From contig CM049317.1 in the NCBI GenBank assembly GCA_026874595.1, positions 32,412,901 to 32,476,900 of the forward strand: 64,000 nucleotides of DNA, written 5' to 3'. A model generated the notes under the pieces. That model had not been told where the DNA came from. It saw only the letters and a list, made by a program, of their open reading frames with translations, and ran no database searches. Every line of letters begins with the position of its first letter. The first letter of the stretch is position 1. Source of the DNA: Sipunculus nudus. Lineage: Eukaryota; Annelida; Sipuncula; Golfingiida; Sipunculidae. Position numbers and translations under genes: made by a program. This document shows, in pieces, positions 13,001-25,469 of this stretch.

Positions 13001-13023
13001 CCCCCCCCCCCCCCCCCCCCCCC
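13001..13023. repeat. Poly-C tract
   Basis: A run of about 23 C closing the minisatellite block. On the minus strand it is a potential G-quadruplex. Length is unreliable in homopolymers. Confidence 0.9.
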
Positions 13024-13716
13024 GCCATCTACAAAAGTTATATCCATCCGCCACGTGAAGGCGAGGATGAGATAAGTCAGTAAGGGAAACATTGTATATC
13101 AGTATATCGAGAATACATTCGACAGAACTGACATGTGTGTCCTTTAGACGGAATAATTGCTTATGGACACTGCTGGAATCGAGGAGGTTTTTAAGCAACA
13201 GTCTTTAAAATGAAAACCTAGTTGCGTGTCCACTATACGCGAGCCAGTGATTGTATTACAAATTATTTATGTTGTTGAAATTCATGTCTACATAATTTAA
13301 ATAAAGAGATTAAGATTACATCCCTTACTGAAGTTACTGTCACCTACCAGAATTTGAGTCTACATTCGTGCGAAATTTGGATTTAGATGAAATAGCGTTC
13401 ATTTCTTTTTAAATATCGAGACAGCAATTTCCGATATAAAATTTATTAAAACTATTGGTTTAACAGGAACCCCGAGGTAACCACGTTCCAAGTTATAAAA
13501 CAAAGCGTTCTCTAAAAGTTGCAATATTTTACTATCAGTTCGACAATGGATATTCTCCAGACATCATTAGTGAAATTCAGAGCCAATTACTCTCATAATT
13601 TCCCAACACAATGAACTATATTCACTGTATTTTGAAGCCGTGCATTCTCATTACGACATGTTAACATTTATGTTTATACATTGGAGTGCACTCGTGTTCT
13701 GGTGTGTATGTGCCTT
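13024..13716. other. AT-rich sequence, nothing recognised
   Basis: No repeat, RNA gene or credible exon found. Confidence 0.6.
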
Positions 13717-13761
13717 TCACACCCACACCCACACACACTCCAACACACACAGACACGTACC

Positions 13762-13847
<86 letters not shown>
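13717..13847. repeat. Compound (CA)n / (TA)n microsatellite
   Basis: A CA-rich part (13717-13752) leads into two long AT dinucleotide tracts (13764-13847) with a single interruption near 13801. Open frames over it encode only Tyr-Ile repeats and are artefacts. Confidence 0.95.
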
Positions 13848-13848
<1 letters not shown>

Positions 13849-14737
13849 TTGTGTTGGGTATTTTTGTTCGTGTGTGAGTAATCGGCAGCCTGATACAAAA
13901 TAATTAATGTACCACTGTGGAAATCAAGTCCGTATGTAATTTTTTTTATATGTTCTCGTGAGATGATCATGGACCAAACAAAACCAGCGGCTACATAATT
14001 CACAGAAAACGTTATCAGATCAGCTTAGTGAGAGAGTTGGACCGCTTCCAAATCCATTCACAATACTTTGAAATTAATTTTTCATGAACAGTCAGCACAG
14101 GATGTAAAAGACAAGTACATGCAAAAAAAATAGTATATTTCCTTAATCTATAATATTGTATTCACTCCAGCAATGATGATTTTGTGTTCATGTTGTGTAT
14201 CGAGAAAATCGAGAAAAAAGGTTCCTCGATGCTTTATATACATCTAATCTTCTTCCAAAAGGTATTTCTTTGTGTCATTTGTTGAAAAGCATAATTTGCC
14301 ATTTCTTGCTGCCTTTTATAGAGGAGGTGTTTCCTGCAGAATACTAACATAAAATAATCTTTATATCATGTAGGTGAACCACATGAGAAAAATTCTTCGC
14401 CGAAAGCCCAGAATTAATATATACAGCATTCAGTTCCCGCCAACTTATTACAGAACTAGATTTTTAAAGAACCGTGGATTTTCAACGGGTGCATCTAGTA
14501 AAACGATTACATGTAAGCAGAAGTCTGACCAGATATATAAAATAAAACGTATGTTTCAGATTATATAAAGGAAACATTAAGATATACAGAAAAAAACATG
14601 CAGTCAGAAAGACAGTCAGACATAAAATGCTAAAGGTGACAGGGCGAGAGTCGAGTGCATTGTAAAACAGCAAGTAGATATAAATGAAAATCTAAATTAG
14701 TAGAAAATATGAATTAGAAATTTAGAAAATTACTTAC

Positions 14738-15320
14738 CGCGCTGAGCATGATAATGTCCATATCAAGAAGCAATTAATAAAAGTCAGTACGAATTACATA
14801 TCCAAGTAGGAAACGTAATACACAAGACAGAACCTCCAGGATGACTCCTCGCCCGGCCCATGGATGAAGAACAGCCACAGCTAGTTGCTGGTGCCAGTGC
14901 TGTAAATCTATGACAGCCTGAGGGAGCTGCTGCGACAGCAACGTCCCTGATTCAACTGCGACCAGAGAACCCGCGGGCTGATCTGTATGAGCTCTCACGA
15001 CGACGGGGACACGCCATTCGCCGATAGGTATGCTTAATTACCGCGGCCACTCGCCCGGAAGATTATCCAATACCCTTTCACGGGGGCTTCTGATGAACGT
15101 ATGCTGGCTATTATCAGGATTTTTCATTTCCCCCTTGCTTCCACACTTTCGATAAATAAATAAGCAAATGAGCCCAGTTCTTACAAGGCCTGCTGCCTCA
15201 GTCTCTCGTCTGATCGCTCATCTGCTGACGGAATGTCGATCTCCAATAAGGTACAGTGCGTCCTCAAAGCGGCCTGCCTCGCAGACTGGTACCTTGCGCC
15301 ATTAGAGCTACGCGTGCTCC
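14738..15320 (-). other. GC-richer block, possible first exon and promoter region on the minus strand
   Basis: This is one of few sustained GC-rich stretches outside repeats. Read on the minus strand, it is open from about 15037 to 14774 (about 87 codons without a stop; many Leu, Val, Gln) and then stops. A short ATG frame of eight codons follows (14761-14738, Met-Asp-Ile-Ile-Met-Leu-Ser-Ala) and runs directly into a consensus splice donor GTAAGT (from 14737). One reading is a 5' exon with a long leader and the first eight codons. I cannot identify the protein and see no partner exon further along the minus strand. It may equally be a conserved non-coding block. Confidence 0.25.
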
Positions 15321-18300
15321 AGCTAAGCATTTAGACAAGTAAAACACTATTATGTCTAATTTTTCAGCGACTGCAGTCACGACTTAACTTCATATCTTGC
15401 TTTCTGTCATTTTCACTGGTGTCTGTTTCACTTAGTGTTGACCATTTTCTGGTAGACGAGACACGTTTGTTTTCACATTTATTATTTAACGTTGTATGTT
15501 GTTGTCTAAATGGAATTTTAATATCAAGATGAGCGGTTTATGTTTTATTTATACTAACTCTTTATCCTTAAAAGCTTTTAATGTTCGTTAACATATACAA
15601 GAGCATAGTGGCGAGATAGTGGCGCCGCCACAGTGGTGTATAATCCTTTGAATTAAAATATATTGTGGTGATACAGTTTGCCTTCACAATTAAACGGATT
15701 TTTCTGGGAGTGTTAGCCAAAAACCTGTCATAGTTTTAGCAGAGATAGGTTTAATAATCGACATGAATATTTATCCCTGTAATTAAAAGGTTTTTTTTTT
15801 ATTTTACACTGTAACGGCCTTAAAAGACTAATAGACTTTACGCTCTGAGAACGATAATTGCATCTGTCCTAAATTCCCAAGTCCTGTATACCATAAACTA
15901 CCATGGAAGCAAAACGCATAGGCGGTTTCACATTTCAGGTCCCTCGTTTCTGAAACAGTGTCATTGTTTTTAGAATTGTTTATATACAGGGTTTGGCAGG
16001 TTGGTGAAAAGAAACCACTATACAGTTTATATGCAAAAGTAATCGATAAACAGTAAAACGTGTCTTTTAACCGGTAATACCATACCAATCTGACGACCAT
16101 ATCACCTGCCTAGCCCCCGCCTGTTCCATTTACTACTTACTTCACAATAAAGGCTCCGTGGTCCTCCTCTTGTATTAACACGGCCAGCATTGTTCTCGTA
16201 CTGTCACTGATTCTATGTGAACTTATCAACCACAGTCACACATTATTGTCGTAACTTGTTAACATGTATATTCTAATCTGACACCCCCATCACTCTGTGA
16301 CGGACTTTACCTTGTGGTTAGTCGAGATAGAAGCAATAGTCATTTGACTATTTGGTCAGGTCAGGTTATTTTAAACAATCACCAATATGAGTAAAATATA
16401 TTCTGGTGGTATCGTTTTGTGCTGGACACTCGAGTGTTTCCGTAACAGCTTATAAGCTAACACAGAGCAATGGATCTCTTTTCAAAAATAAAATGTTGCA
16501 TTAATGCTTGCATCCTTTCATACTTCGCTGCTATGAAAAAATCAAAGTAGAACATTATCACAGATCATCCATATCCGTGTAACAGATTTGTATATTTGAG
16601 CCCCTGACCAACCTCCACGAAAAAATTGTGCAAAGCAAAAGTGAAAAAAATCGGACCATTTTAATGGAGAGATCTACTGTTATAAGAGAACTAAGTGCCG
16701 GTGTCACTGTTTTAATGCCTGAGAATATAACTGTGCATTAACAAGATAGTAAGGCTTGCACGGAGTTCATGTCTAGGTTTTAATGTCGCCCTCCTACCAA
16801 AACTCCTAAAAACAATGTTGATGAAAATAACACCTTTGTTTGTCAGTTTTGTTTTCTTTCAAGTGAATTATAACGGTTCTCTAATCACTTCTTTTCAATA
16901 AAAGTTTAGTACAATTAAAGCTGTCTTCAAATAACCGGGCCTTCCTTTCGTTTAAAAGGCGAGACAGCAAGGCAACTTAGGTGACTGCGTGTTTTACAAC
17001 GATCGGCACTAAACCTACAGATTTCTTCATGTTTCCTGTTTAATTCAAGCAAAACATGAAAACATAGTTGGCCTTATACAATATTTTCCTCAAGCAGACG
17101 TGTTTTGCCATGTGATTAGCTTTCCCATGTGACCTTATACATGTTACTTTTGTCTTACAAATGTTGATTGTGACGTGCAGTAACGGAAAACAACTGGATC
17201 AGGTGTCATCTGGTGGAACTGGACGACATATTAACGAAAGGACATTGCACACTGTGAATAAACGACTGTAGATATGAACTAATTTGGTTGTTCTTGGAAA
17301 TAAATTGAACACTCATGCAAGTGGAACTAGTTGTCTTTGCTTTACGTACTAATCGAAATTTCTACAAATTACCCGGACTGAAGTAAGATTTAAGTCAGAA
17401 TAACGGAACATAAGAGAACCAAGGAATTTTAGTTAAACAATGTCATATCAAGATTAGTTCAGGATTGGCAAGATCGATCAGTACCAATGATAAAAAATCC
17501 CAACAATTTTATTTAAAAAAACCGCGGCGGAATGTGGTATATTGTCTTGAAAATTACTTATTTTACGTTTTCCCCCTTCGTAAGGATAACGTAATGTGAC
17601 CCAAGAATCTCGACTATCAGAGCCAAAGAGATTGATGCGTCGGTTAGGCTCGGCCATTTATTACCGAGGTAGTTATTTTCCGATACACCGCCCATCATAA
17701 CGTCCTTCTGCTGTTAAATAGTTCATGCCTTAGACTTTCCGGGAGAGATAGATTGGCGAGCTTGTAGAACATGCATCAATATATCACGTGCATCCTGTTT
17801 TATATGTAGTGCCTTCAGGTCTATCTTTACCAGACCCGTGGTATATACAGAAGAAAACATCTCGTTTAAAAATAGAAAGATTTAGAGATATGTTAGAGTT
17901 TTATAGGTCTCTCCTGAGATCATATATTTCATATCGACCGACTTACTTAAATAGAAAATGACAAAGGCCAAATTGTGAAAAAGAACCATTATAATATATA
18001 GCTAAAACAGATTTAAGAGTAGATCATAGTGCACCTCCGGGGATTTTTTAAAATAGTCATAGCTCACCTTGATGCTTTAAATAAGATTTTTATGGACACA
18101 CCATACTTATTATAATATACCGTTTGTCTTGCTTTATATGTACAACCAGCGATAAACGGCGACTGCCGAGACAAGGACACCTGATAAACCTTCCACATCT
18201 GATCTCTTCTGTCTCGTGTACACCTTCAGTAGCTTGCTCGGGCCTTCTCTAATTTCTTCCATCACGCCATATGAATCATTACTAGACATGATTATGTTAA

Positions 18301-19385
18301 ATTAATAATACTGTATCACTGTGTTATAAACAGTGCAGGGCACGAGAGAGGTTCATGATGTGCTTTTATTTCAAAACTACTTTGTTTGAGTCAGCTGTAA
18401 TATCTGTAATACTTCGGTGACCTATACATGAGCTTTGTAATTTCGGTCAACTATGTCTAATCTGATTTTATTTGGGTCACTATATAGAGGTCTCAAAAGC
18501 TAATTAATAAAAAACGTCGGTATTCCATGAAGTAGTAGCAACAAGTAACAAATGCAGTGAATCTGATTAGACAGAAAATAGTTAAAATTATATTTTCATA
18601 TAAAAGACGTGCTTTATTCAGGTTAAAGATGGATAGTACATTCTTTTAACAACTACATCTGATCGTCGGTGTTGTTACGTTTCTTTTAAATTATCCAAAA
18701 CAAAAGGTCAGAGTCATGTTTTATGAAGTACGGTATTGCAAGGGAGAACATAATAAAGTCTGGCATTGACGAGACAATCAGTTAAAGCCAAACAGAAAAA
18801 AGCTAATACCTTTTAGCTTAATGAAGTCTTTTATGTACAAGATATGAGTTTCTTCGTTTTATCTGTCCCCGGACTAAATTAGCGTTTTTAGTAATCATAA
18901 TTTACCTGTAGTTAAATGGAATTCAACATACAAGATAAAATACATGATATGATGACAAAAGTAAAAACTTACATAATGGAAGCCTGGTGGCTTTTTGATT
19001 TAATTAAGTTTACCATAACTACGATTAACTTCCACTCGTGCTTAACATTTTATAACCGGGAGACCGTCAGCCAATCATTACGACTGACAAACACAGACCA
19101 TTTTATCATTATTCATTTATCTTTAGTGAAGCAAGATATTCTAGACTTGTGCATAGCGGTGTTTGGTCTTGCCGCAGTTGGTTAATTATTCCGATTTGCA
19201 CAGGCCTGTGACTTTTAAGGTTATTTCTGCTTGCGCGAGCCTAACCATATAGTCGCTAAGGTAAAAGAAAGAGAAGCACCGCTCTTTCAGTCATACTAAC
19301 CATACTAATAATAAGGGGCTTGATGTAAGGGTTTTGCAAACAGTGGAACTTGGTATAAACCAGGGACATTAAAGCCCAAGTCTCA
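15321..19385. other. AT-rich sequence, nothing recognised
   Basis: I found no exon, RNA gene, tandem repeat or transposon terminus that I could support. Short runs of T or A are the only low-complexity features. Confidence 0.6.
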
Positions 19386-19387
19386 TA

Positions 19388-19876
19388 AAAGCACGGATGA
19401 ACACGGCAGTCCCGGGAAGTGCCGGATCCCGCCGGATCAAGATTCAAGATGATCCGTGCTCATTTGGGTTTTCGAACGTCGACGGTCGTCAAACAACACG
19501 GACAAACACGAATGACCAAGGACCGGACACTCACGGAAGAGCGACGGACCGACACGGCAGAGACACGGACAGCCCCGGATGAACACGGACCATACCTGAC
19601 TGTCAAGGACTCAGACGGACAATCAAGGCAGAGCTACGGCTGTCCCCGGACCTAAAACGGCGGCTTCACGGACCAACCCGGATGTCGCCATCTCCGCGGA
19701 CTGTCACGGATGAACACGGCAGTTTTGAACTTCCCAAAACTACCGTGTTGGCCCCCGGACCCCCATGGACCTTCCCGCTCGTCCAGGACCAACAGGGATC
19801 GCCTTGGACCATCAAGGTGGCTATACCCGGGTCACACGCCGGATCGTGCCAGATGTGATCCGTGATGATCGGGCAT
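19388..19876 (+). repeat. GC-rich CACGGA/ACGGAC-repeat block with strong hairpin
   Basis: About 490 bp stand out sharply from AT-rich flanks. They are packed with degenerate CACGGA, ACGGAC and GGATGAACACGG words. The phrase CACGGATGAACACGGCAGT occurs at about 19392 and again at 19707, about 315 bp apart. The right end contains ATCCGTGATGATC, the inverse of CACGGAT. The second phrase forms the left arm of a 15-bp stem (19713-19727 with 19735-19749, one mismatch, 7-nt loop). A second region sharing CATCACGGAT and GTGATCC words lies at about 62400-62495. This looks like an old non-autonomous element or minisatellite. The open frames at 19397-19655 follow the repeat and are not proteins. Confidence 0.6.
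19713..19749. other. 15-bp stem hairpin
   Basis: AACACGGCAGTTTTG pairs with CAAAACTACCGTGTT with one mismatched position, around the loop AACTTCC. The preserved pairing inside a degenerate repeat suggests either a structural role or recent formation. Confidence 0.7.
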
Positions 19877-20142
19877 ATATATGGGACTGGGGCTTCTAAA
19901 TGGCTATAAAATATTTCTTAAAGATGACAAACAATATGATTATGGGCATAATAACATGTGCGCTGTTAACAGGTTTTTGGTTAGTTTCTGCTGCGCTTGG
20001 TACACACACTGTAGGTCAAATTTGCTTAGTTTAGCTGTTTTAGAATCGCCTGAAGGCCGACTTGTTTTTAACAGGTACAGGGGCATGCGCTGTAAAGGCG
20101 GACCTTTATATTATGTGTAGTAACATATAATCAGTTAGTATA

Positions 20143-20145
<3 letters not shown>

Positions 20146-20184
<39 letters not shown>
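20146..20184. repeat. (TA)n microsatellite
   Basis: A pure TA dinucleotide tract of about 39 bp, about 110 bp upstream of the Penelope-like remnant. Confidence 0.95.
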
Positions 20185-20187
<3 letters not shown>

Positions 20188-20284
20188 GGGTCTACGCATA
20201 TTTCGCAAGCTCTATTTCTTGCTTGAGTCATGTGTTTAAGGGATTTTTGTGGGTTGTAGAACTTTTGTATAACGGGGCCTCCGG

Positions 20285-20640
20285 TCATGCCAATGCTTTT
20301 AAACACAAAACTAGACCACCCTCCGGTTATCACTCAAAACATCCCTGCAACCATCAACAAACACCTATCTGAACTTCTCAAGACGAGAACAAGCATTCAT
20401 CAATGAGAATATGAACAAGCACACAAAAATGGTGGATACAGGCGAAAGCTCAGATACACCGCCCCGAAGCAAACAACAACAAAAAACGCCAAAAAAACTG
20501 ACCCAGAAACATCATTTGGTTTAATCAAACGAAACAGAGCTCGCAAAACATGTGTGGACCTTGAAAAACAAGCAACAAAAGTTCACCTGATCCATAATAC
20601 AGCTGTCAAACACACGCATGACCTCTTCAAATAAGTGCAA
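20285..20640 (+). pseudogene. Penelope-like element reverse transcriptase remnant
   Basis: One plus-strand frame from 20296 to the stop at 20632-20634 has a single internal stop (TGA at 20404-20406). Its start matches a segment I know from Penelope-like retroelement polymerases: a His-Pro-Pro, then Ile-x-x-x-Ile-Pro-x-x-Ile-Asn-x-x-Leu-Ser (about 20314-20370), then Tyr-x-x-Ala with Gly-Tyr-x-x-x-Leu-x-Tyr (about 20410-20455). This lies downstream of the catalytic motifs and upstream of the GIY-YIG endonuclease. The following Lys/Arg/Thr-rich part is less conserved. Upstream (before about 20285) and downstream (after 20640) I see no further polymerase or endonuclease, so this is a short truncated relic. 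Family assignment rests on remembered motif order, not a search. Confidence 0.5.
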
Positions 20641-23600
20641 CGTATTTGGCCGAGAAACTGGCAATCCTAAGCTCAAATCAAAAGAACTTGCTACAAAAAC
20701 GTTCCGAAATTGTATCCACCTGTAGTCATGGATCAAGGGCAGATTATCTCTACTTAGATTATTTATATATATAAATAAATATATATATATATATATATAT
20801 ATAAATATATATATATGTATGTATATATGTATGTATATAAGTATATATATATATATATATATATAAGTGATTATTCACACTAACGGATTAGTAAACTAGT
20901 TAAGGCTTATGTAACATCTGCGTGTCGACCATTAGCATTTTTGGACTTGGTGTCGTAAGTCTGTCAAACAACAAACCTTTCGGAAACATTTATGGCCAAA
21001 CGTTTAGCAGACAGATATTCCGACATGTGTAGTGACTACACAATTCCTGCAAACAAAACAGGCGCAAGTTATAGAATCAATAAATACAAATAACCACTGA
21101 GTCAGTATCTTTGAAGTAATGTTTTACTTTCAATAGAGGACGGTTGTCATAAAAGGGGTAATGGTCACGAGTTTTACCCTCAATTCACGATATAGCATTG
21201 ACTGTCACTTTTATGCTTGTCAGCTGGATTTTATAATTATATGAAGGCAATAGTGTCGCTAACCCAGTCGTCTGAGTCCATAATCATATTACTCGTATAA
21301 CTCTTATTAAATTAATCAAAATATATCTTTTTGGAAACCGGTAAATTTCTTTTGATGGCTGATCATCTTAAACCGCACTTTAACCATTAAAGCATATAAA
21401 TGAACATATATAAATATTAGCTAGATTTAAGTGAACATATTGTTGCCATGATATTCGCTCACTGCATGTGTTCAATACAAATTATAGAGTTGCAGACGTG
21501 TTAAACAGTATAAACCATGAATGCATATTGTCCTATAGCTTTGAGCATGTTGAGAAAAAAGGCTCACCTAGTTGTAGACCAAAAAACATGAAAATATTAT
21601 CATGCAGTTTACAGATATAAGCCAGGAAGCATTATGGACGGCAGTGTGTGATGAATAATTGATCACATCTCATATCAAATGCTGTAATTATCCCTAGAAT
21701 GAACAAAAAGGAATAAAACTATATTATTGTGTATATCTCGGCATGACCCCATGTAGCCATGAATGCACGAATCAAAAGGTATTCATACTGGACAGATAAA
21801 ACTCAGTTTGAGTCGTTTTTCCCCTCATAAAGGCAATTGAACTGCACAGGCCATCCATCAACCATCTTGTGACAACGATATCGCTATGTTTAAATTATTA
21901 AAGAATTATTACAAAAAAGCATGCGAAAGTGGAAGAGAACATCCAATTTATATGTTAACCAGCGCTACCGCCTGAGAGTCGCAGGACTTTGCTGTGCCTG
22001 AATGTGGTCAATAATTCAACAAACATAAATAGAGATTTATATACCAATTTTTCAACATACACAAGTATATTTAACGGTTCGTATAGTCTATGTGACAGTA
22101 CAATTGTATTCCATTATGTGAGGCTTTTTCCATAATATGGAAAATATTTGCATCTTCTTTGAGATTTAATTGCGGGTTCTCGACATTGGAAGGTATGCCA
22201 GTCTGACAATTTGATAAGCTGTCTTACAACAGAGCGGGAAAATGCAGTTTAAACCTATGTACCTCACTGAGAATAGGCATGTCACGTTCAGATAGTAGTA
22301 CTTTAATACAATGTGACGACAGGAAGCCACAAAACCAACAGACTCGAAGTGCTTGTGTTTATGGTACAACGAAATCAATATATCTCGACGAGCTACAGTC
22401 CAACAAATACCAATGAAAATTACCGACCATTGAAAAGGGAAAGTACAGGTTTCCATTACGTCCTTTATTACACAAGAGTAATGGTCCGGTAAAAAGAGTT
22501 ACTGGTTGTTTTCCTTTGTTATTCAACCGTTTGCCATGCGTCAGGTGTTATTGAGGTATTAAATCTGTTGTGGGAATCCTTAAATGGGATGTCAGTAATG
22601 CATCTGCCCATAAACACTGAAATAAAACATATTTGTATCATGCATGGATAGACGGTTTATTTATTTTGAGCCACTGACTGTAGCGTCGTGATATACGTCA
22701 CGATTCACGTCAAGTACCGTTACATTTAAGTGCCGCTATACACAATGTAATGCTTTGGTGAGATACGACGGACGATAAATGTGGCATCATACTAAGGGAG
22801 TTTTACTTGAAGTCACCCCACTGTAGGGATATTTATATATTGTTAACGTTGTGTGAACTAGGACAGACTCTTTATTCTTTTAAGTGATGGCCAAATCAAT
22901 GCCTGACTTTTCATAAAATCTATTATCCCACTGGCCACACATACAAACAGACCATTCTGTCCGTAAATGACAGTGCCATATCTTTTACATCAAATATGTC
23001 TGAACGTCATTCTGTCTTCCAAATTGCAATGGGACTGTATATTTGTTCTGTTAGCTGACTTTCCTCTTTTTTCGTGTTAATAACCCCCCCCCCCCCCCCC
23101 TTCCCGTCTTCCTCGATGTAATAGTTGTCTTTTTTTAGCGCTTGAATTAAAAAAAAAAAACTTTACTTCTTTCAAGGGATTAAATTTCCCTTAAATTCGT
23201 TATCATGGATATTGAGATAAGGGACTTTGGGATTATTGTGGGCCTGTGACAACGAGTTGCGCTATACCCCAAACAGGACCCAAGGCCTGGCCAGTGAAAA
23301 TGAAATGCAGAAAAATCTTCAAGGCGCCTCCAGAAAAAGCGTGGCACTTGTGAGGATAAATATTAGAATAATTAATTATGCAGCTAAATAGAAGATAATC
23401 GCGGAAAAGAAGACAAACTTGTCCTAGAAGGCTTCATCAAAGAAACGTGTGCCGAATTAGTAGGGCAAAATCATGAGCGGAAACAGGACAACCGTTGTGG
23501 AGAAGAAAACAAAAACTGCGTATCAATTATTTAGATTTTATCATAATTATACATAAGGAAGACGGGATGCGCAATGAATAAGAAAATAAAACATAAATAT

Positions 23601-24000
23601 ATCTCAACGTGATCTGAACCCATCAGATTTATAATTGAAGGAAGGTGTAAATTTTATAGAAGTATTAACACAATTGCCAGTTGGATTGAAAACTACTACG
23701 TCGTACATTATTACACTGCAGAACCATATGTTCCTTCCGAAGATGGTGTATTATTTCCTGCTACCTAGCCCATATCAGATATAATGGTTGCTGCATTTAT
23801 ATTACATTAAAATTATATTATTTTTTTCTATTATTAATAGAAGAGTTTTAATTATGACATAGTTATTAAACGACTACATGCGATTCGTGTGTACGAAGGA
23901 AATTTTTCCAATCTACCAGATATCAGTGGATATAGACTCTGGTAGCAGCAGAATAACGAACTCACGAATGCAGTAAGCATACAGGAAATATTGATGGATA
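20641..24000. other. AT-rich sequence with simple repeats
   Basis: Contains an interrupted (TA)n complex (20761-20866) and a poly-C run (about 23083-23102). A short imperfect palindrome (TCGTGA...TCACGA, about 22686-22703) is unremarkable. No gene or transposon is recognisable. Confidence 0.6.
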
Positions 24001-24001
24001 C

Positions 24002-24004
<3 letters not shown>

Positions 24005-24042
<38 letters not shown>
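24005..24042. repeat. (AT)n microsatellite
   Basis: A pure AT dinucleotide tract of about 38 bp. Confidence 0.95.
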
Positions 24043-24045
<3 letters not shown>

Positions 24046-25431
24046 GCAGTAGACCCTACATTGCATATTTTGTAAAAACAGCACGATGCAATCTCATTGT
24101 TTGCCAGGGTTTTCAGTGTAGGGGACGGTCGGAACGGTACGCGAACCGACTTCCTAACTCCGGCGCCATGATACCACATTGTTTCACAACGCACTCTTTA
24201 TGGAAATCATGCCATGATACGCCTTATTTGACGTCGTATTTCTTTTTGCTACCCCTGAATCAGATATACATCAGTTTTCCAGGGCTTACATTTCATGAAT
24301 GTCTGATCAATAACAAACATGTTAAAACAAGGTACTTTGCTCGCCCGTGAATAAATCATGTTAATACGCCTACTCCTGCTGATTTATTCAGCTGATGGAG
24401 AAAAATCATACTATCATTAATATTTATATAATCTTCGGTTACATATAGAATGAAGTATTGATTGAACTTGCAATTATTCCAAATTGTATAAACTATTCAT
24501 CATTTTTTTAGCTTTCCTTTACTGACGCCGAAGCTCTTCTTGATTGTTAGCTTTAACAGAAACCAGTAACTTGTGGAACTAAACTTAACATATTAAAACG
24601 CATGGTCCTATTTAGTTAATGCTGTATAACAATCACCATGTGTATAACTTTATGAAGTCACGTTCACTTCTCAAATTCTTCTGATTCTCCTTATAGGATT
24701 AGTTGTTTTACTTGACTGTTCTTCCAGGAGTGAAGCCACGATTATATTTTTCACAAATATTGAACGGACGTCTGACAGAGCAAAATAAATCAGTGAGCCT
24801 CATTTCGTCGGAGGTCCACAGCACATAGATGGTCGCTGTTAAAAAGTCTGTGATGTTTATCACCCAGGACACGCCATTAAAATTAAGTACAAGGAGGGTC
24901 TTCTTCCTGTGTTTTAAAAAAAGAGTCATCACTTCAGAGACAAAGATCAATAGTTGCTCAGTGGTGGTCCGTTCTCAATAGTTCTCAGGTCTATTAAGGA
25001 AAGTCATTTAAAAGCTCATTATCAGCCTGTCTTTTTGAGGACTGCGTTCTTTCAGTGAATGGAAAACCATTCCGCAGTTTATTTTACCTGTGTTTGAAGC
25101 TCTATTTACTTAATATAGTATCGGCTACAGCAGTTTTTACAGATCTGTTTCAAGAAGAAGGAGTTTCCCAACAGTTAACAAAACATATTTTATACATGTG
25201 TGTGTTTGCTGGGATACGGCGAGCAGTAATCAATAACAGTAATCCTGTTTTAAATGTTAACTTATACCATATCTACATTATCAGGGAAGTACAATCAAAG
25301 CCTCTATCTGTTTATTCAATAAATACTTTAGCGCGGTTAAGGCATAGAGGATAGAGGGGGCACTGCACCATCGGGGTGAACCATTATATTTAAAGAAGTT
25401 TGCCATCGCAAATATATATATATATTACATA

Positions 25432-25469
<38 letters not shown>

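Noticed and set aside
13640-14003. Open frames with long Tyr-Ile repeats
   Set aside because: Direct translation of (TA)n and (CA)n microsatellites.
19397-19655. Arg/Thr/Asp-rich open frames
   Set aside because: They follow the CACGGA repeat words, and two overlapping frames are open for the same reason.
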